The notes under the pieces are model-generated. The model searched no databases. It saw only the letters and a list, made by a program, of their open reading frames with translations, and was not told the DNA's origin. 64,000 bases of DNA, from the NCBI RefSeq assembly GCF_010686685.1, contig NZ_JAAGWD010000007.1, forward strand, positions 62,001 to 126,000, read 5' to 3'. The position numbers and the translations under genes are program-made. Origin of the DNA: Pontibacter burrus. Lineage in GTDB: Bacteria; Bacteroidota; Bacteroidia; Cytophagales; Hymenobacteraceae. The first letter of the stretch is position 1. Each line of letters starts with the position of its first letter. Below, piece by piece: positions 1 to 9,118 of this stretch.

Positions 1-677
1 TTAAAAGTGTTGTTGATCTGAATCGCCCAATCATAACCATACTCGTTGTCATTGAGTTTATCCCAGGCTACCATGCGCAGGTTGTGTACCAAGTTGCCAC
101 TGCCCATGATCAGCACGCCTTTTTTGCGGAGCTGCATCAGTTGCTTAGACAAGTCGTAATGATACTGCGGACCTTTGGTATAGTCTATACTTAACTGTAA
201 AACCGGAATATTGGCTTTCGGGTACATATGGCGTATCACCGTCCAGGCACCGTGATCCAGGCCCCAGTCGTGGTCCATTTCTACATTGGTTGATGTAATA
301 ATAGATGCCGTTTCCTTTGCCAGTTCCGGGCTTCCGGGTGCATTGTATTGTACATCAAACAAGGCCTGCGGAAATCCACCGAAATCGTGAATGGTCTTCG
401 GAAAATCCATGGCTGTGATGCGGGTGCCCCTGCTCAGCCAGTGCGCCGAAACAACCAGCACTGCTTTTGGTGTTGGTATTTCTTGGGCAAGTTTGCTCCA
501 GTACTGACTGAATTCATTGTCCTCGATGCCGTTCATGGGCGAGCCGTGGCCCATAAACAATACCGGCATCAGCTGATCCTGCTCATTGAGGTTATCTGTA
601 AATCTGTTAAATGCTGATAAAGTGGTCATGCCTGCTACTCCTGCTACTAATGTCTTAATGAACTGTTTGCGTTTCAT
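1..677 (-). CDS. LigB-family extradiol dioxygenase (DODA-type), partial at window edge
   Basis: Reading down from the ATG at 675-677 gives MKRKQFIKTLVAGVAGM, a Sec/Tat-like leader, followed by LigB-family motifs: MGHGSPMNGIEDN, a VSAHWLSRG block, HDFGGFP, and MGSGNLVHNLRM. These match the class III extradiol ring-cleaving dioxygenases of the 4,5-DOPA dioxygenase (YgiD) group, whose metal is held by the conserved histidines. The frame is still open at base 1, so the C-terminus is missing. A twin-arginine pair is absent, so export by Sec is more likely than Tat if the leader is real. The natural substrate is unknown. The adjacent catechol pathway makes an aromatic substrate plausible, but that is inference; the gene is not clearly in the cat operon because about 200 bases separate it from tetR. 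Confidence 0.85.
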   Translation of the reverse strand, partial: MKRKQFIKTLVAGVAGMTTLSAFNRFTDNLNEQDQLMPVLFMGHGSPMNGIEDNEFSQYWSKLAQEIPTPKAVLVVSAHWLSRGTRITAMDFPKTIHDFGGFPQALFDVQYNAPGSPELAKETASIITSTNVEMDHDWGLDHGAWTVIRHMYPKANIPVLQLSIDYTKGPQYHYDLSKQLMQLRKKGVLIMGSGNLVHNLRMVAWDKLNDNEYGYDWAIQINNTF

Positions 678-872
678 ATCTGCAGTTCTGTTTTTAAAAT
701 CGATGTAAATATATGGCAGTTGTTCTGCACTTTACATTTACAAAGGTAGGCCAACCCAAACTGCTTTTCATTGACATATGTTAAGAAAGCACGAGCAACT
801 AATATGGCAGATATCAGCCAAACTCTTTCGGAAACTATAGACATAACTATAGTTAAGCCTTTTCGCGGACGG
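678..872. other. Intergenic region between the dioxygenase and tetR
   Basis: No gene is seen in these 195 bases. On the minus strand TACCTTTG (about 742-749) fits the Bacteroidetes -7 consensus TAnnTTTG and could start the dioxygenase transcript, although no well-spaced -33 element is obvious. The decamer AACTATAGTT lies at 845-854, with related CTATAG sites at 835 and 873. Confidence 0.35.
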
Positions 873-1406
873 CTATAGTTTATACTTTTGTTTTATCAGC
901 TCTACCAACGCTTTTTCTTTGGCTGCATCTGGTTGGTTGGCTGCAAAGTATTTCCATACACCATCAATGTAGATGAGAAGCAATTCGGCTTCGAGTTCAG
1001 GCTGGCTATAGTTAAGATCTTCGAAACATTCGGTTAGGCGCAGCAGGCAAGGACGCATAAAATTCTCGTGATACCTCGATGAGATCGGATTCAGGGGCAT
1101 GATCTTGTACTGCATCCGCCAGAAATCAGGATTGGAGCGCGTCAGGATGATGGGCAACTCTATCATGCTGGCAATGTATTCTTTTGAAGACAGCCCCGCC
1201 AGTCGCACCGTAGTTTCGCGAACTATAGCCTGGTAGGCTTTCTTCATGATCTCCTCCAGCAACTGGTCTTTTGTACCGAAATGTTTAAAGATCAGCGCCT
1301 CCGAGGTTTCGGCTTCTGTTGCAATGGACTTAGTGGGTGTTGCCCTTACGCCGTTCTCAGTAAACAGCCTGAGGGCAGCATCCAGTATGTCCTGTTTCTT
1401 ACTCAT
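873..1406 (-). CDS. TetR/AcrR family transcriptional regulator
   Basis: 177 residues. The N-terminal 50 residues form a typical TetR helix-turn-helix (ILDAALRLFTENGVRAT, then SIATEAETSEALIFKHFGTKDQLL); the C-terminal ligand domain is unconserved. It is the last gene of the minus-strand beta-ketoadipate operon, 17 bases after pcaF, so it is probably co-transcribed and may repress the operon in response to an aromatic or CoA-ester intermediate. That role is inferred from position only. The AraC-type regulator at the other end of the operon is an equally good candidate for pathway control. Confidence 0.9.
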   Translation of the reverse strand: MSKKQDILDAALRLFTENGVRATPTKSIATEAETSEALIFKHFGTKDQLLEEIMKKAYQAIVRETTVRLAGLSSKEYIASMIELPIILTRSNPDFWRMQYKIMPLNPISSRYHENFMRPCLLRLTECFEDLNYSQPELEAELLLIYIDGVWKYFAANQPDAAKEKALVELIKQKYKL

Positions 1407-1423
1407 TTATAGTTTAACTGTGA

Positions 1424-2632
1424 TTAAACGCGCTCCAGGATAACGGCATAGCCCTGCCCTACACCTACGCACATGGTTGCCAGCGCATAGCGTTTGTTCG
1501 CTCTTTTAAGGGATAAAGCGGCACTGTATGTAATACGTGTACCCGACATGCCCAGCGGGTGACCTAAGGCAATGGCGCCACCGTTTATGTTTACGCGCGC
1601 ATCATCATCTGCCAGCCCCAACGCACGTGTGCAGGCCAGGCTCTGGGCCGCAAAAGCCTCGTTCAGCTCGATTACATCCATGTCATCTATAGTTAGACCA
1701 GCCCGCTGTAGCGCTTTTTGGGTAGCCGGAACCGGGCCGATGCCCATGATGCGCGGCTCCACACCTACTACTGCCGAGCTCACAATGCGGGCCAGCGGCG
1801 TCAGGTTATACTTTTCTACCGCTTCACCAGATACCACATAAGTTGCCGCCGCTCCATCGTTAAGGCCAGATGCGTTCCCTGCCGTCACCGTGCCGTCAGC
1901 CTTAAACGCGGGTCGTAGTTTTGCCAGCGTCTCCAGCGTCGTATTCGGTCGAATGAATTCATCTTCCGTAACTATAACCGGATCGCCTTTGCGCTGGGGT
2001 ATCGTAACCGGCATTATTTCTTCTGCCAGCGTACCGTTCTTTTGTGCCTCAGCAGCTTTGCGTTGCGAGTGGAAAGCAAACTTATCCTGATCTTCGCGCG
2101 AAATGTTGTACTTTTCAACCAGGTTTTCGGCAGTAACGCCCATTGGGTCTACGCCGTAGGCTTCCTTCATTTTAGGGTTCACAAAGCGCCAGCCAAAACT
2201 AGAATCTTCCATTTTGGAATCCGTACCAAAGGCTTTGCTTGGCTTGGATATGACCAGCGGACCGCGCGTCATGTGCTCTACACCGCCGGCTACAAATACA
2301 TCGCCATCGCCCACTTTAATGGCACGGGCTGCGTTAATGATTGCCGACATTCCGGAAGAGCAAAGCCTGTTCACCGTTTCGCCCGGAACTGTATAAGGTA
2401 AGCCAGCCAACAGCGCAGCCATGCGGGCCACGTTGCGGTTATCTTCGCCGGCCTGGTTGTGGCACCCCAGAATCACATCGTCAATATCTTCTGCAGGGAT
2501 GTTCGGGTTACGGCTCACCAGTTCTTTGATCACCATTGCCGCCAGGTCATCGGTACGTACTGCGGAGAGCACGCCTCCCAAACTGCCGACTGGTGTTCTG
2601 ATACCATCTATAATATATGCTTCTCTGTTCAT
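1424..2632 (-). CDS. pcaF: 3-oxoadipyl-CoA thiolase
   Basis: 402 residues, full length for a thiolase. The acylated nucleophile is Cys91 in RLCSSGMSA; the C-terminal [11 protein letters not shown] histidine and CVGVGQG cysteine complete the catalytic set. Thiolases of this subgroup cleave 3-oxoadipyl-CoA to succinyl-CoA and acetyl-CoA, the last step of the beta-ketoadipate pathway. Sequence alone does not fully separate PcaF from acetyl-CoA acetyltransferases, but the residue pattern around [13 protein letters not shown] and the neighbouring cat/pca genes favour PcaF. It lies 28 bases downstream of the FUSC-like gene and 17 bases upstream of tetR. Confidence 0.9.
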   Translation of the reverse strand: MNREAYIIDGIRTPVGSLGGVLSAVRTDDLAAMVIKELVSRNPNIPAEDIDDVILGCHNQAGEDNRNVARMAALLAGLPYTVPGETVNRLCSSGMSAIINAARAIKVGDGDVFVAGGVEHMTRGPLVISKPSKAFGTDSKMEDSSFGWRFVNPKMKEAYGVDPMGVTAENLVEKYNISREDQDKFAFHSQRKAAEAQKNGTLAEEIMPVTIPQRKGDPVIVTEDEFIRPNTTLETLAKLRPAFKADGTVTAGNASGLNDGAAATYVVSGEAVEKYNLTPLARIVSSAVVGVEPRIMGIGPVPATQKALQRAGLTIDDMDVIELNEAFAAQSLACTRALGLADDDARVNINGGAIALGHPLGMSGTRITYSAALSLKRANKRYALATMCVGVGQGYAVILERV

Positions 2633-2660
2633 GATCTGTATGTTTTACTTTGTTGCAGCT

Positions 2661-3149
2661 TTAATTCTTTTTGAGTTGACCAGCTAAAAAGGCCGTGGAT
2701 ACAGAAACTCCCAATCCGATCAGACAGCCAAGGGTTACGGATACAAATCTTTCCACCGCCGACCAATAGCTTTTGGTTTCCTGTTCGTGCAGCACAACAA
2801 TTATGAGTGCTACCACGGCCGTTCGGGCCACGTTCATCAGGTTAAAAAAACGGCAGATGAGAATGGCAAGCCCAATTCCCAGCACCATCATCAGGAGTTC
2901 CGGCACAGGCAATAGAAAGCAGAGTAAACCTACACTCGACCCGATCAGGTTAGATTTCACCCGCTCTACTGTTAGTTTCGGAGAGTCTTTTACTTCCGGT
3001 GCAAGTACCAGAATAATGGAAAGTATGGTCCAGTACAGTTCGTATTGCGGAAAGGTCAGGTACAGGGCATAGCCGATAAAGAAGCCTACCGTACACCGGA
3101 TGGCATACAACACTACATCCGCACTAAGCATATATTTTGTGTCTGCCAT
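2661..3149 (-). CDS. FUSC-like (aromatic acid exporter type) membrane protein
   Basis: 162 residues with about five hydrophobic segments: YAIRCTVGFFIGYALYL, YWTILSIILVLAP, SSVGLLCFLLPV, LLMMVLGIGLAILICRF, and a C-terminal FVSVTLGCLIGLGVSV. The APEVKDSPKLTVERVKSNLIG stretch is characteristic of the fusaric acid resistance/aromatic acid exporter superfamily. The protein is short compared with full FUSC transporters, so it is a single-module form. Within an aromatic degradation operon it could move aromatic acids or pathway intermediates across the inner membrane; the direction and substrate are not shown. A gap of about 190 bases separates it from pcaIJ upstream. Confidence 0.7.
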   Translation of the reverse strand: MADTKYMLSADVVLYAIRCTVGFFIGYALYLTFPQYELYWTILSIILVLAPEVKDSPKLTVERVKSNLIGSSVGLLCFLLPVPELLMMVLGIGLAILICRFFNLMNVARTAVVALIIVVLHEQETKSYWSAVERFVSVTLGCLIGLGVSVSTAFLAGQLKKN

Positions 3150-3340
3150 GAGCTGCTTTATAGTTTGGTTTCTATCTTAACGTGTCACTTGTTTCCGGAC
3201 GCTGTTAGCCTTGCTGGGCTGTTTGTGTTAACTGCATTCAACTATAGTTTAAACTATTGCCATACTCATCCCTGCTTATAATTCATGAATTAACCAACTA
3301 GCAAGTAACTGCTAACTATAGTTGAAGCGGCAGGTGTATT
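3150..3340. other. Gap inside the cat/pca operon with two AACTATAGTT palindromes
   Basis: No gene is seen. The decamer AACTATAGTT occurs exactly at 3240-3249 and 3314-3323. The gap is the longest inside the operon and could carry an internal promoter for the FUSC-pcaF-tetR part, but no convincing -7/-33 pair was identified. Confidence 0.4.
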
Positions 3341-4702
3341 TTATGCTGATGCCTGCGCTTCCAGCTTCTCTACAAAAGTGGCTGAGGTTTTTTCCCTTAC
3401 TTCTTCCAGTGTAGCACCGGGCATCACCTCCGTAAGTGTAAGTTTCCCGTCAATAAATCTGAAAACTGCCAGTTCTGTAATAATCATATCAACAGCTTTT
3501 GGTGCCGTTAACGGTAGCTTACAAACCGGAACAACTTTGGGAGACCCGTCTTTATTTGTATGCTGCATGGTAATGATGAGCGTTTTAGCACCCGAAGCCA
3601 GGTCCATAGCGCCACCCACCCCTAACAACTGCTGACCAGGCACAGCCCAGTTTGCCAGGTTGGCCTGCTCATCTACTTCCAGTCCACCCATTACGGCGAC
3701 ATCCACGTGGCGGCCCCTTATCATGGCAAACGAATCGGCACTATCGAAATAGCTTGCGCCAGGTAATGCCGTTACCGGAATTTTACCTGCATTTACAGGG
3801 TAGTCCATAGCGCCGCCACCATCCGTTGGGGTTGGCCCTACGCCCAGCATGCCGTTCTCAGTATGCATCACAATGCCGTCTTCCGGTGTTATCAGGTCTG
3901 CTATTAGCGTTGGGATGCCGATACCCAGGTTTACCACATCGCCCTTCTTCAATTCCTTTAAAGCACGACGGGCCATATTCATGCGTTTCTCATCTACTTT
4001 CTTAGACGATGCCACAGATGCCGAGGAGCCAAGATCTTCCAGTGTAAGCGTGGCCTGCACCAGGTAATCGACATAAGAGCCCGGCGTATGTATGTGCTCC
4101 GGCTCAATCTCTCCGACAGGAACAATTTCTTCCACTTCGGCAATTACAATATCGGCCGCTGTAGCCATGGCGCGGTTGAAGTTCTGTTCCGTCATGCGGT
4201 AGCTCAGGTTGCCGGCCGTATCTGCTTTCCAGGCACGCACAAAGGCCACATTACCCCGGATGCCTTCTACAAATACCTGCTCCTGCCCTTTTATTATTTT
4301 GGTTTCACGGCCTTTAGCAAGTTCTGTTCCGGCAGATGTTGGCGTAAAAAACCCACCAATACCAGCACCGCCTGCCCTTATGGCTTCTGCCAGAGTGCCT
4401 TGCGGTAACAGTTCGTATTCCACTTTACCTTCCTGGGCAGCTTTTACCGCTTCGGGATTACTGGTAAAAAACGAACCGATCATTTTACTGATCTGCCCGT
4501 TGCGCAGCAAAAGGCCACCGCCAATACCGGCCTCGCCAACGTTGTTCCCAACAAAGGTCAGGTTCTTAGTGCCGGTCTCTGCCAGTGCGTGCATCAGGTG
4601 CACCGGGTTGCCGGTCATCCCGAAACCGCCCTGTAAAAGTATATCGCCATCTTTAACCAAAGCAACTGCTTCTTCAAGACTTATCTGTGGTACTGATTTC
4701 AT
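3341..4702 (-). CDS. 3-oxoadipate (3-oxoacid) CoA-transferase, A and B subunits fused
   Basis: 453 residues containing both halves of a family I CoA-transferase. The A-type half (about 1-230) has GGFGMTGNP and [12 protein letters not shown]; the B-type half (about 240-450) has [13 protein letters not shown] and [10 protein letters not shown], whose glutamate forms the acyl-CoA thioester. The reaction expected here is succinyl-CoA + 3-oxoadipate giving 3-oxoadipyl-CoA. Many bacteria encode the subunits separately (pcaI and pcaJ); here they are one polypeptide. Its start is 4 bases after the pcaD stop, so the two are co-transcribed. A general acetoacetate CoA-transferase is the alternative, less likely in this setting. 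Confidence 0.88.
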   Translation of the reverse strand: MKSVPQISLEEAVALVKDGDILLQGGFGMTGNPVHLMHALAETGTKNLTFVGNNVGEAGIGGGLLLRNGQISKMIGSFFTSNPEAVKAAQEGKVEYELLPQGTLAEAIRAGGAGIGGFFTPTSAGTELAKGRETKIIKGQEQVFVEGIRGNVAFVRAWKADTAGNLSYRMTEQNFNRAMATAADIVIAEVEEIVPVGEIEPEHIHTPGSYVDYLVQATLTLEDLGSSASVASSKKVDEKRMNMARRALKELKKGDVVNLGIGIPTLIADLITPEDGIVMHTENGMLGVGPTPTDGGGAMDYPVNAGKIPVTALPGASYFDSADSFAMIRGRHVDVAVMGGLEVDEQANLANWAVPGQQLLGVGGAMDLASGAKTLIITMQHTNKDGSPKVVPVCKLPLTAPKAVDMIITELAVFRFIDGKLTLTEVMPGATLEEVREKTSATFVEKLEAQASA

Positions 4703-4706
4703 ATGC

Positions 4707-5516
4707 TTAGGAGTAAATTTTTAAATAGAAGTCGCCTTCATTTTTCATAAAATAGAGCAGATTTTTGGCAAAGGCTTCCGGCAGTTCTACACTGGATAAA
4801 TGGTTGGCATCAATACACTCGTGCCGCGCCTGCGGAATACGTGCCGCCATAAATTCACCGTCAGCAGGAGTTGTTACTTCGTCTTGCAAGCCGCTGATAA
4901 TAAGTACCGGAACCCGAAGATCCTGTAGTTGATTTCTGAAGTCTGCATCGCGCACGGCAGCACAGTTAGCCGTATAGCCTCTCACCGGATTCTGCGCGAA
5001 CTTCTGAAGAATGGCATGTACTGTTTCCGGGTGCTCCTCTCTGAACTTAGGCGTAAACCATCGTTGTTCAGTTCCATCCAGAATGCTTTCCAGGCCATGT
5101 TCCTTTACCTGCTCTATCCGATTGTTCCAGCCTTCTACTGTTCCGATTTTTGCGGCTGTGTTAGCCAGTATAATCTTCTTAAAGCGCTGCGGAGCATAGA
5201 TGCCCAACCACTGCCCGATCAGCCCTCCCATCGAAAGGCCGCAGAAATATACTTTTTCAAGTTTCAGATGATCCAGTAATTCCAGCACATCCTGTCCCAG
5301 TTCGGCTATAGTTACTTCATCGGCTTCTATGGTGCTTTGTCCGTGGCCGCGCGTGTCGTAGCGCAAAACGTTATAATCGTTTCCAAGTAACTCTACCAGT
5401 TTGTCCCACATGGTGTAGTCGGTGCCCAGCGAGTTCGAAAGTACAAGCGTGTCTTCCATTCCGGAATCTTGGAAATTGTAGAAGCAGGTATAGTTGGAAA
5501 GTTTAATTGTTGACAT
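4707..5516 (-). CDS. pcaD: 3-oxoadipate enol-lactonase, alpha/beta hydrolase
   Basis: 269 residues with an alpha/beta-hydrolase fold. The nucleophile is Ser95 in [10 protein letters not shown]; the acid is in SGLQDEVT and the histidine in DANHLSSVE near the C-terminus. The [10 protein letters not shown] motif precedes the lid region. PcaD hydrolyses 3-oxoadipate enol-lactone to 3-oxoadipate, linking the CatC product to the CoA-transferase encoded next. The protein has no extra decarboxylase domain, so it is not a PcaCD/PcaL fusion. Confidence 0.88.
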   Translation of the reverse strand: MSTIKLSNYTCFYNFQDSGMEDTLVLSNSLGTDYTMWDKLVELLGNDYNVLRYDTRGHGQSTIEADEVTIAELGQDVLELLDHLKLEKVYFCGLSMGGLIGQWLGIYAPQRFKKIILANTAAKIGTVEGWNNRIEQVKEHGLESILDGTEQRWFTPKFREEHPETVHAILQKFAQNPVRGYTANCAAVRDADFRNQLQDLRVPVLIISGLQDEVTTPADGEFMAARIPQARHECIDANHLSSVELPEAFAKNLLYFMKNEGDFYLKIYS

Positions 5517-5592
5517 CTCTGTAAGAAACTATAGTTTAGACTGCTCCATTTCAGGAAGCGTTCGTGCATGGCAGTGTTACAAAGTGCATGAT

Positions 5593-5628
5593 GGCGACAG
5601 TACAACTGTAGTTTGTGGTACTGCCGCC
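5593..5628 (-). other. Hairpin between catA and pcaD
   Basis: An imperfect inverted repeat with 14-base arms (12 of 14 paired; GGCGACAGTACAAC with GTGGTACTGCCGCC) lies in the gap between catA and pcaD. It has no T-run, so a processing or mRNA-stability role is more likely than termination. AACTATAGTT at 5527-5536 is in the same gap. Confidence 0.4.
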
Positions 5629-5641
5629 AGTTAATGCCCGC

Positions 5642-6559
5642 TTATCTTGGTCCGTGGGTTCTTTCTATTTCAGCGTCAAACACGCCGGCTTTTTCTTTAT
5701 GAACCACAAAGTCGAAGTCAATGGATGCAAAAGGCTCATCGATATTGAATTTCTCTTTTGCTTCTGCTTCGGAATATCGGGTAATGTGCGGCACCAGGTC
5801 TTCGCGGGTAGCAAAGGCAAAATCATCCCAGATCAGCGGATCGCCTTCTATATTGATCTGTGTAGTGAGCTTGCGGTAGCCGGGTGCAGTTACAAAGAAG
5901 TGGATATGGGCAGGACGGCTGCCATGGCGGCCAATTGCCTGCAGTAACTGATCGGTACAACCACCCGGAGGACAACTATAGCCTACCGGCAGAATGCTTT
6001 TGAACTTATACCTTCCTTCAGCATCTGTAATGATGGCACGACGCAGGTTAAAAGGAGGCTGAGAAGAGTCGAAAATAGAATACATCCCTTTTAGGTTGCA
6101 ATGCCATACTTCCACTTTTGCATTTGGTATTGGGTTGCCTGCGTCGTCTTTTACCTGGCCCTGCATGTAAAGTCGCTCGGCGCCAACTTCAGGCTCAGTT
6201 TCCAACTCCGCATACCCCACCGATTCAGGTGAGCCTGGCACATAAAGCGGACCTTCTATAGTTCGTGGTGTACCGCCTGTAATGCCTGCTTTGGCCTCGG
6301 CCTCGTCCATGCGCAGGTCCAGAAAATGTTCCAGGCCAATGCCAGCTACAACCAGTCCCCATTCATTGTTACGACCAGTGTTGGTCATCCAATCTACAGC
6401 TTTCCAGATCTCTTCGGGTTGTATATCCAGGTCCTCAATGGCGTAAAACAGGTCGCGGGTAAATCTGTTAACAATCTCTTTTATGCGATCAGAACCTTTG
6501 CTCGGATCTTCAGTTGATTTGATCTTTTCGATAACAGCGTCAATCACAGCTCTTTCCAT
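5642..6559 (-). CDS. catA: Catechol 1,2-dioxygenase (intradiol)
   Basis: 305 residues. An N-terminal intradiol dioxygenase helical domain (about 1-95) precedes the catalytic beta-sandwich. The Fe(III) ligands are visible as Tyr160 (KGMYSIFD), Tyr194 (VGYSCPPGG), His218 and His220 (RPAHIHFF), with the spacing known from catechol 1,2-dioxygenases. The enzyme opens catechol to cis,cis-muconate. It is preceded by catC and catB in the same operon and followed by pcaD, which fixes the catechol rather than the protocatechuate branch. A hydroxyquinol dioxygenase is the nearest alternative; catB and catC argue against it. Confidence 0.92.
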   Translation of the reverse strand: MERAVIDAVIEKIKSTEDPSKGSDRIKEIVNRFTRDLFYAIEDLDIQPEEIWKAVDWMTNTGRNNEWGLVVAGIGLEHFLDLRMDEAEAKAGITGGTPRTIEGPLYVPGSPESVGYAELETEPEVGAERLYMQGQVKDDAGNPIPNAKVEVWHCNLKGMYSIFDSSQPPFNLRRAIITDAEGRYKFKSILPVGYSCPPGGCTDQLLQAIGRHGSRPAHIHFFVTAPGYRKLTTQINIEGDPLIWDDFAFATREDLVPHITRYSEAEAKEKFNIDEPFASIDFDFVVHKEKAGVFDAEIERTHGPR

Positions 6560-6603
6560 GGTAGTTAAGTTTTAGTTATAGTTTGTTGATTTAAGGTGCT
6601 GGG

Positions 6604-6900
6604 TTAGTGTGCTTCTTCTTCGTTTTTAACAGAAGAATAATGTTGGCAGAGGGCGGTCACTTCTACATCCATGAATGGGTAAAGCGGCAACGACATCAGG
6701 ATATCGTGCAGTTCTCCGGCACTGGCTACATTAAAAATGCTGATGTTGGCATACTTACCGGCTATGCGCCAGATATGTGTCCATTTGCCCTGTCGTTGCA
6801 GATCCTGTGATAGGGCTTTTTCTTTGGCTTTCAGATCATCCACATAGTCCTTGTCCAGGTCCAGTGGGATGTTTACCGTCATGTGCACGTGAAATAACAT
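6604..6900 (-). CDS. catC: Muconolactone delta-isomerase
   Basis: 98 residues, normal for this small ferredoxin-fold enzyme. It starts MLFHVHMTVNIP and has the family blocks GKWTHIWRIAGKYANISIF and DILMSLPLYPFMDVEVTAL. It converts muconolactone to 3-oxoadipate enol-lactone. It sits 3 bases after the catB stop and 44 bases before the catA start. Confidence 0.93.
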   Translation of the reverse strand: MLFHVHMTVNIPLDLDKDYVDDLKAKEKALSQDLQRQGKWTHIWRIAGKYANISIFNVASAGELHDILMSLPLYPFMDVEVTALCQHYSSVKNEEEAH

Positions 6901-6903
6901 ACC

Positions 6904-8025
6904 TTATTTTCTTTTATATTTTTCTACCTGATTCATATCCAGCTCAATGCCAAGGCCCGGACCCTGTGGAATCTCCATCACGCCGTTTTCATACCTTATA
7001 CGTTTTGTAACGATATCATCGGTAAGCAACAGAGGTCCAAAGAGTTCGGTGCCCCATTCTAAGTGAGGGAGTGTGCTGAAAACATGGGCCGATGCTACCG
7101 TACCAATCGTACCTTCAAGCATGGTGCCACCATACAGGCTGATGCCGGCGCCCTGCGCAATGGCTGCCTGCTTCTGAATGTTGTTTAAACCGCCTGCTTT
7201 GGATATTTTAAGTGCGAACACGCTGCCGCCACCAATCTTAGCGAGTTTAAAGGCATCCGAAACGGTACCAACAGCTTCGTCGGCCATAATCGGCACCCGG
7301 AAGTATTGGGTCAGCTTGGCTAGTCCGTCGAAGTTGGTTTTAATGATAGGTTGTTCAATCAAGTCGATTCCGGCATCCTGTAGTTTGGCAATTCCCTGTT
7401 TGGCAAGGCTCTCAGACCAGGCCTGGTTTATATCTACCGTGATCTTTACATCCGGACCAACTGCCTTTTTGATAGCTGCCACATGGGCAATGTCCAGGTT
7501 CGAGTCTTTTCTGCCGATCTTTAGTTTAAAAGTGTTGTGGCGGCCATTCTCCAATAGCTCCTGGGCTTCCTGTATGTCTTTTTCGGTATCGCCGCTGGCA
7601 AGGGTCCAGAGTACAGGTAAGGTTTGTGTTACAGCCCCGCCCAGCAAGGTTGCCACCGATACGCCCAGGCGTTTGCCCTGTGCATCGAGCAGCGCCGTTT
7701 CTATGGCTGACTTCACAAACTGGTTGCCTTTTACCTGGTATTCCAGCTCGGCCATCAGGGCGTTAATGCAGGTTGCTGATTTACCGATAAGCAAGGGCGC
7801 GATGTAGGTGTCGATGGTGAACTTCATGCCTTCCGGAAACTCATCGCCATAGCTCAATCCACCTATAGTTGTGGCTTCGCCTAGTCCTTCTATGCCATCG
7901 CTGCAGAACAGCCTAACAATAACTATAGTCTGGTTGCGCATCACAGCCATCGACAAATGGTGCGGCCTTATGGTAGGCAGGTCAACAACTATAGTTTCTA
8001 TTTTCTCAATATGTGCGTCTTTCAT
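6904..8025 (-). CDS. catB: Muconate cycloisomerase
   Basis: I chose the ATG at 8023-8025 (MKDAHIEKIETIVVDLP), giving 373 residues, the usual length. An in-frame GTG at 8068-8070 would add 15 residues but would start inside a palindromic control sequence. Enolase-superfamily features are present: the KLKIG lysine pair, the metal ligands in VDINQAW, EQPI and ADEA, and LKISKAGG. It cycloisomerises cis,cis-muconate to muconolactone. It is the first gene of the cat/pca operon. Confidence 0.92.
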   Translation of the reverse strand: MKDAHIEKIETIVVDLPTIRPHHLSMAVMRNQTIVIVRLFCSDGIEGLGEATTIGGLSYGDEFPEGMKFTIDTYIAPLLIGKSATCINALMAELEYQVKGNQFVKSAIETALLDAQGKRLGVSVATLLGGAVTQTLPVLWTLASGDTEKDIQEAQELLENGRHNTFKLKIGRKDSNLDIAHVAAIKKAVGPDVKITVDINQAWSESLAKQGIAKLQDAGIDLIEQPIIKTNFDGLAKLTQYFRVPIMADEAVGTVSDAFKLAKIGGGSVFALKISKAGGLNNIQKQAAIAQGAGISLYGGTMLEGTIGTVASAHVFSTLPHLEWGTELFGPLLLTDDIVTKRIRYENGVMEIPQGPGLGIELDMNQVEKYKRK

Positions 8026-8054
8026 AAAAGTGGCCCCGGTAAATGCAACAACTA

Positions 8055-8070
8055 GTGAGTATACGCTCAC
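8055..8070. promoter_or_regulatory. Inverted repeat, candidate operator 1 upstream of catB
   Basis: GTGAG at 8055-8059 and CTCAC at 8066-8070 form an inverted repeat. Its centre lies exactly 20 bp, about two helical turns, from that of the similar repeat at 8075-8090, which suits two regulator dimers on one face of the DNA. TetR-family proteins often bind such sites; which regulator acts here is unknown. Confidence 0.45.
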
Positions 8071-8074
8071 CAGG

Positions 8075-8090
8075 GTAAGTGTTTACTTAC
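8075..8090. promoter_or_regulatory. Inverted repeat, candidate operator 2 upstream of catB
   Basis: GTAAGT at 8075-8080 pairs with ACTTAC at 8085-8090 around a 4-base spacer. The half-site resembles that of the neighbouring repeat (GTRAG). It is 50 bases upstream of the chosen catB start. Confidence 0.45.
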
Positions 8091-8130
8091 TATTAGTACA
8101 AATTTACTTGGATTGCCACCCCTAGGAGTA

Positions 8131-8168
8131 GGACATTTCGGTTAAAAACAAGACAAACCGGACATTTC
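8131..8168 (-). promoter_or_regulatory. Direct repeats of GGACATTTC, candidate AraC-type activator site
   Basis: GGACATTTC occurs at 8131-8139 and 8160-8168, 29 bp apart, in the short gap between the araC-type gene and catB. AraC activators commonly bind directly repeated half-sites upstream of the promoter. The position suits activation of catB transcription; this is inference. Confidence 0.4.
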
Positions 8169-8172
8169 AGGC

Positions 8173-9060
8173 TTAGTTTGCCTTCATTCCTATCTGTTTG
8201 CGGAAGGCCACAGGGGTTTGGCCGGTGCGTTTTCGGAAGAGCCGGGTAAAGTAGGCTGGATCATCAAAACCGAGGTCATAGGATATGTCGGCCACGTTCA
8301 TGTTAACTTCTGAAAGTGCTAGCTGCGCCTCAGTTATAAAGTAATCGATGATAATATCTTTAGGTGATTTACCGGCTATAGTCCGGCAGATGCGGCTCAG
8401 ATGGCCAGTGGAGATAAACAGTGCGTGGGCGTAATCTTCTACCGTTTTCTTGTATGATCTGTATTCTTTAATCAGCTGCTGAAATCTGCGGTAATAGACC
8501 TTGCTGATGTTGCCGGCGGAAGCGATAGCAGTCTGCCCACCCAATGAAATGCGGTATAGTTGCACGAGCAGTTGGCCCACCAGGTACTGTAACATCAGCA
8601 GACGACCGGGTAGCTGGCTTTTGTATTCCTGTACGCATTTTTGCATGGTGGCATATACCTCTGCAGTAGCCTGGTCTGCATCAATAACAGGGGCAATATG
8701 AATCTGATCCATACCAAATACCACTTCTGCTTCGCGCTGCAGCATATGTTCGAGTACCGTATCAGCCAACGTAATGATCCAGCCGCTCACTTCCCCCTGG
8801 TGCAGAAAACCGTGTTCCAGGTTTTTAGGAACAACTATAAAGGAAGGGGCATCTATCGTTACGGTATTCGAGCTGTAATGGAATATGGTAGTCCCCGCTT
8901 CCACTATAAAGATCTGCAGCAGGTTGTTGTGAGCATGCAGTTTTACCTGGCCGGCGTGCTGCTTCCCTATCTCCCCAAAGGGGTGCACATTTATCAAACC
9001 TTTAGCAAATTCGATGGTATTGTTGCCGTAAAGCCCTTTATAGAATTTCTTGTGGATCAT
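8173..9060 (-). CDS. AraC family transcriptional regulator
   Basis: From the ATG at 9058-9060 (MIHKKFYKGLYGNNTIEF) it has 295 residues; an in-frame GTG at 9088-9090 would add 10. An N-terminal cupin-like ligand domain (HPFGE, VKLHAHNNLLQIFIVEAG, VVPKNLEHGF) is followed by a two-HTH AraC domain (HLSRICRTIAGKSP, then VADISYDLGFDDPAYFTRLF and KRTGQTPVAFRK). This is the PobR/PobC-like architecture often found beside aromatic catabolic genes. It is encoded just upstream of catB in the same direction and probably activates the cat operon. Confidence 0.9.
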   Translation of the reverse strand: MIHKKFYKGLYGNNTIEFAKGLINVHPFGEIGKQHAGQVKLHAHNNLLQIFIVEAGTTIFHYSSNTVTIDAPSFIVVPKNLEHGFLHQGEVSGWIITLADTVLEHMLQREAEVVFGMDQIHIAPVIDADQATAEVYATMQKCVQEYKSQLPGRLLMLQYLVGQLLVQLYRISLGGQTAIASAGNISKVYYRRFQQLIKEYRSYKKTVEDYAHALFISTGHLSRICRTIAGKSPKDIIIDYFITEAQLALSEVNMNVADISYDLGFDDPAYFTRLFRKRTGQTPVAFRKQIGMKAN

Positions 9061-9118
9061 GCTACATGAAATATCCGTGATTCGGGGCACTAAAGCAACT
9101 ATAGTTCATGGTTTCGGA

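Noticed and set aside
4209..4724. 171-codon open frame opposite pcaIJ
   Set aside because: Antisense shadow of a gene with clear family motifs.
7178..7807. 209-codon open frame opposite catB
   Set aside because: Shadow of the well-supported muconate cycloisomerase; serine-rich and motif-free.
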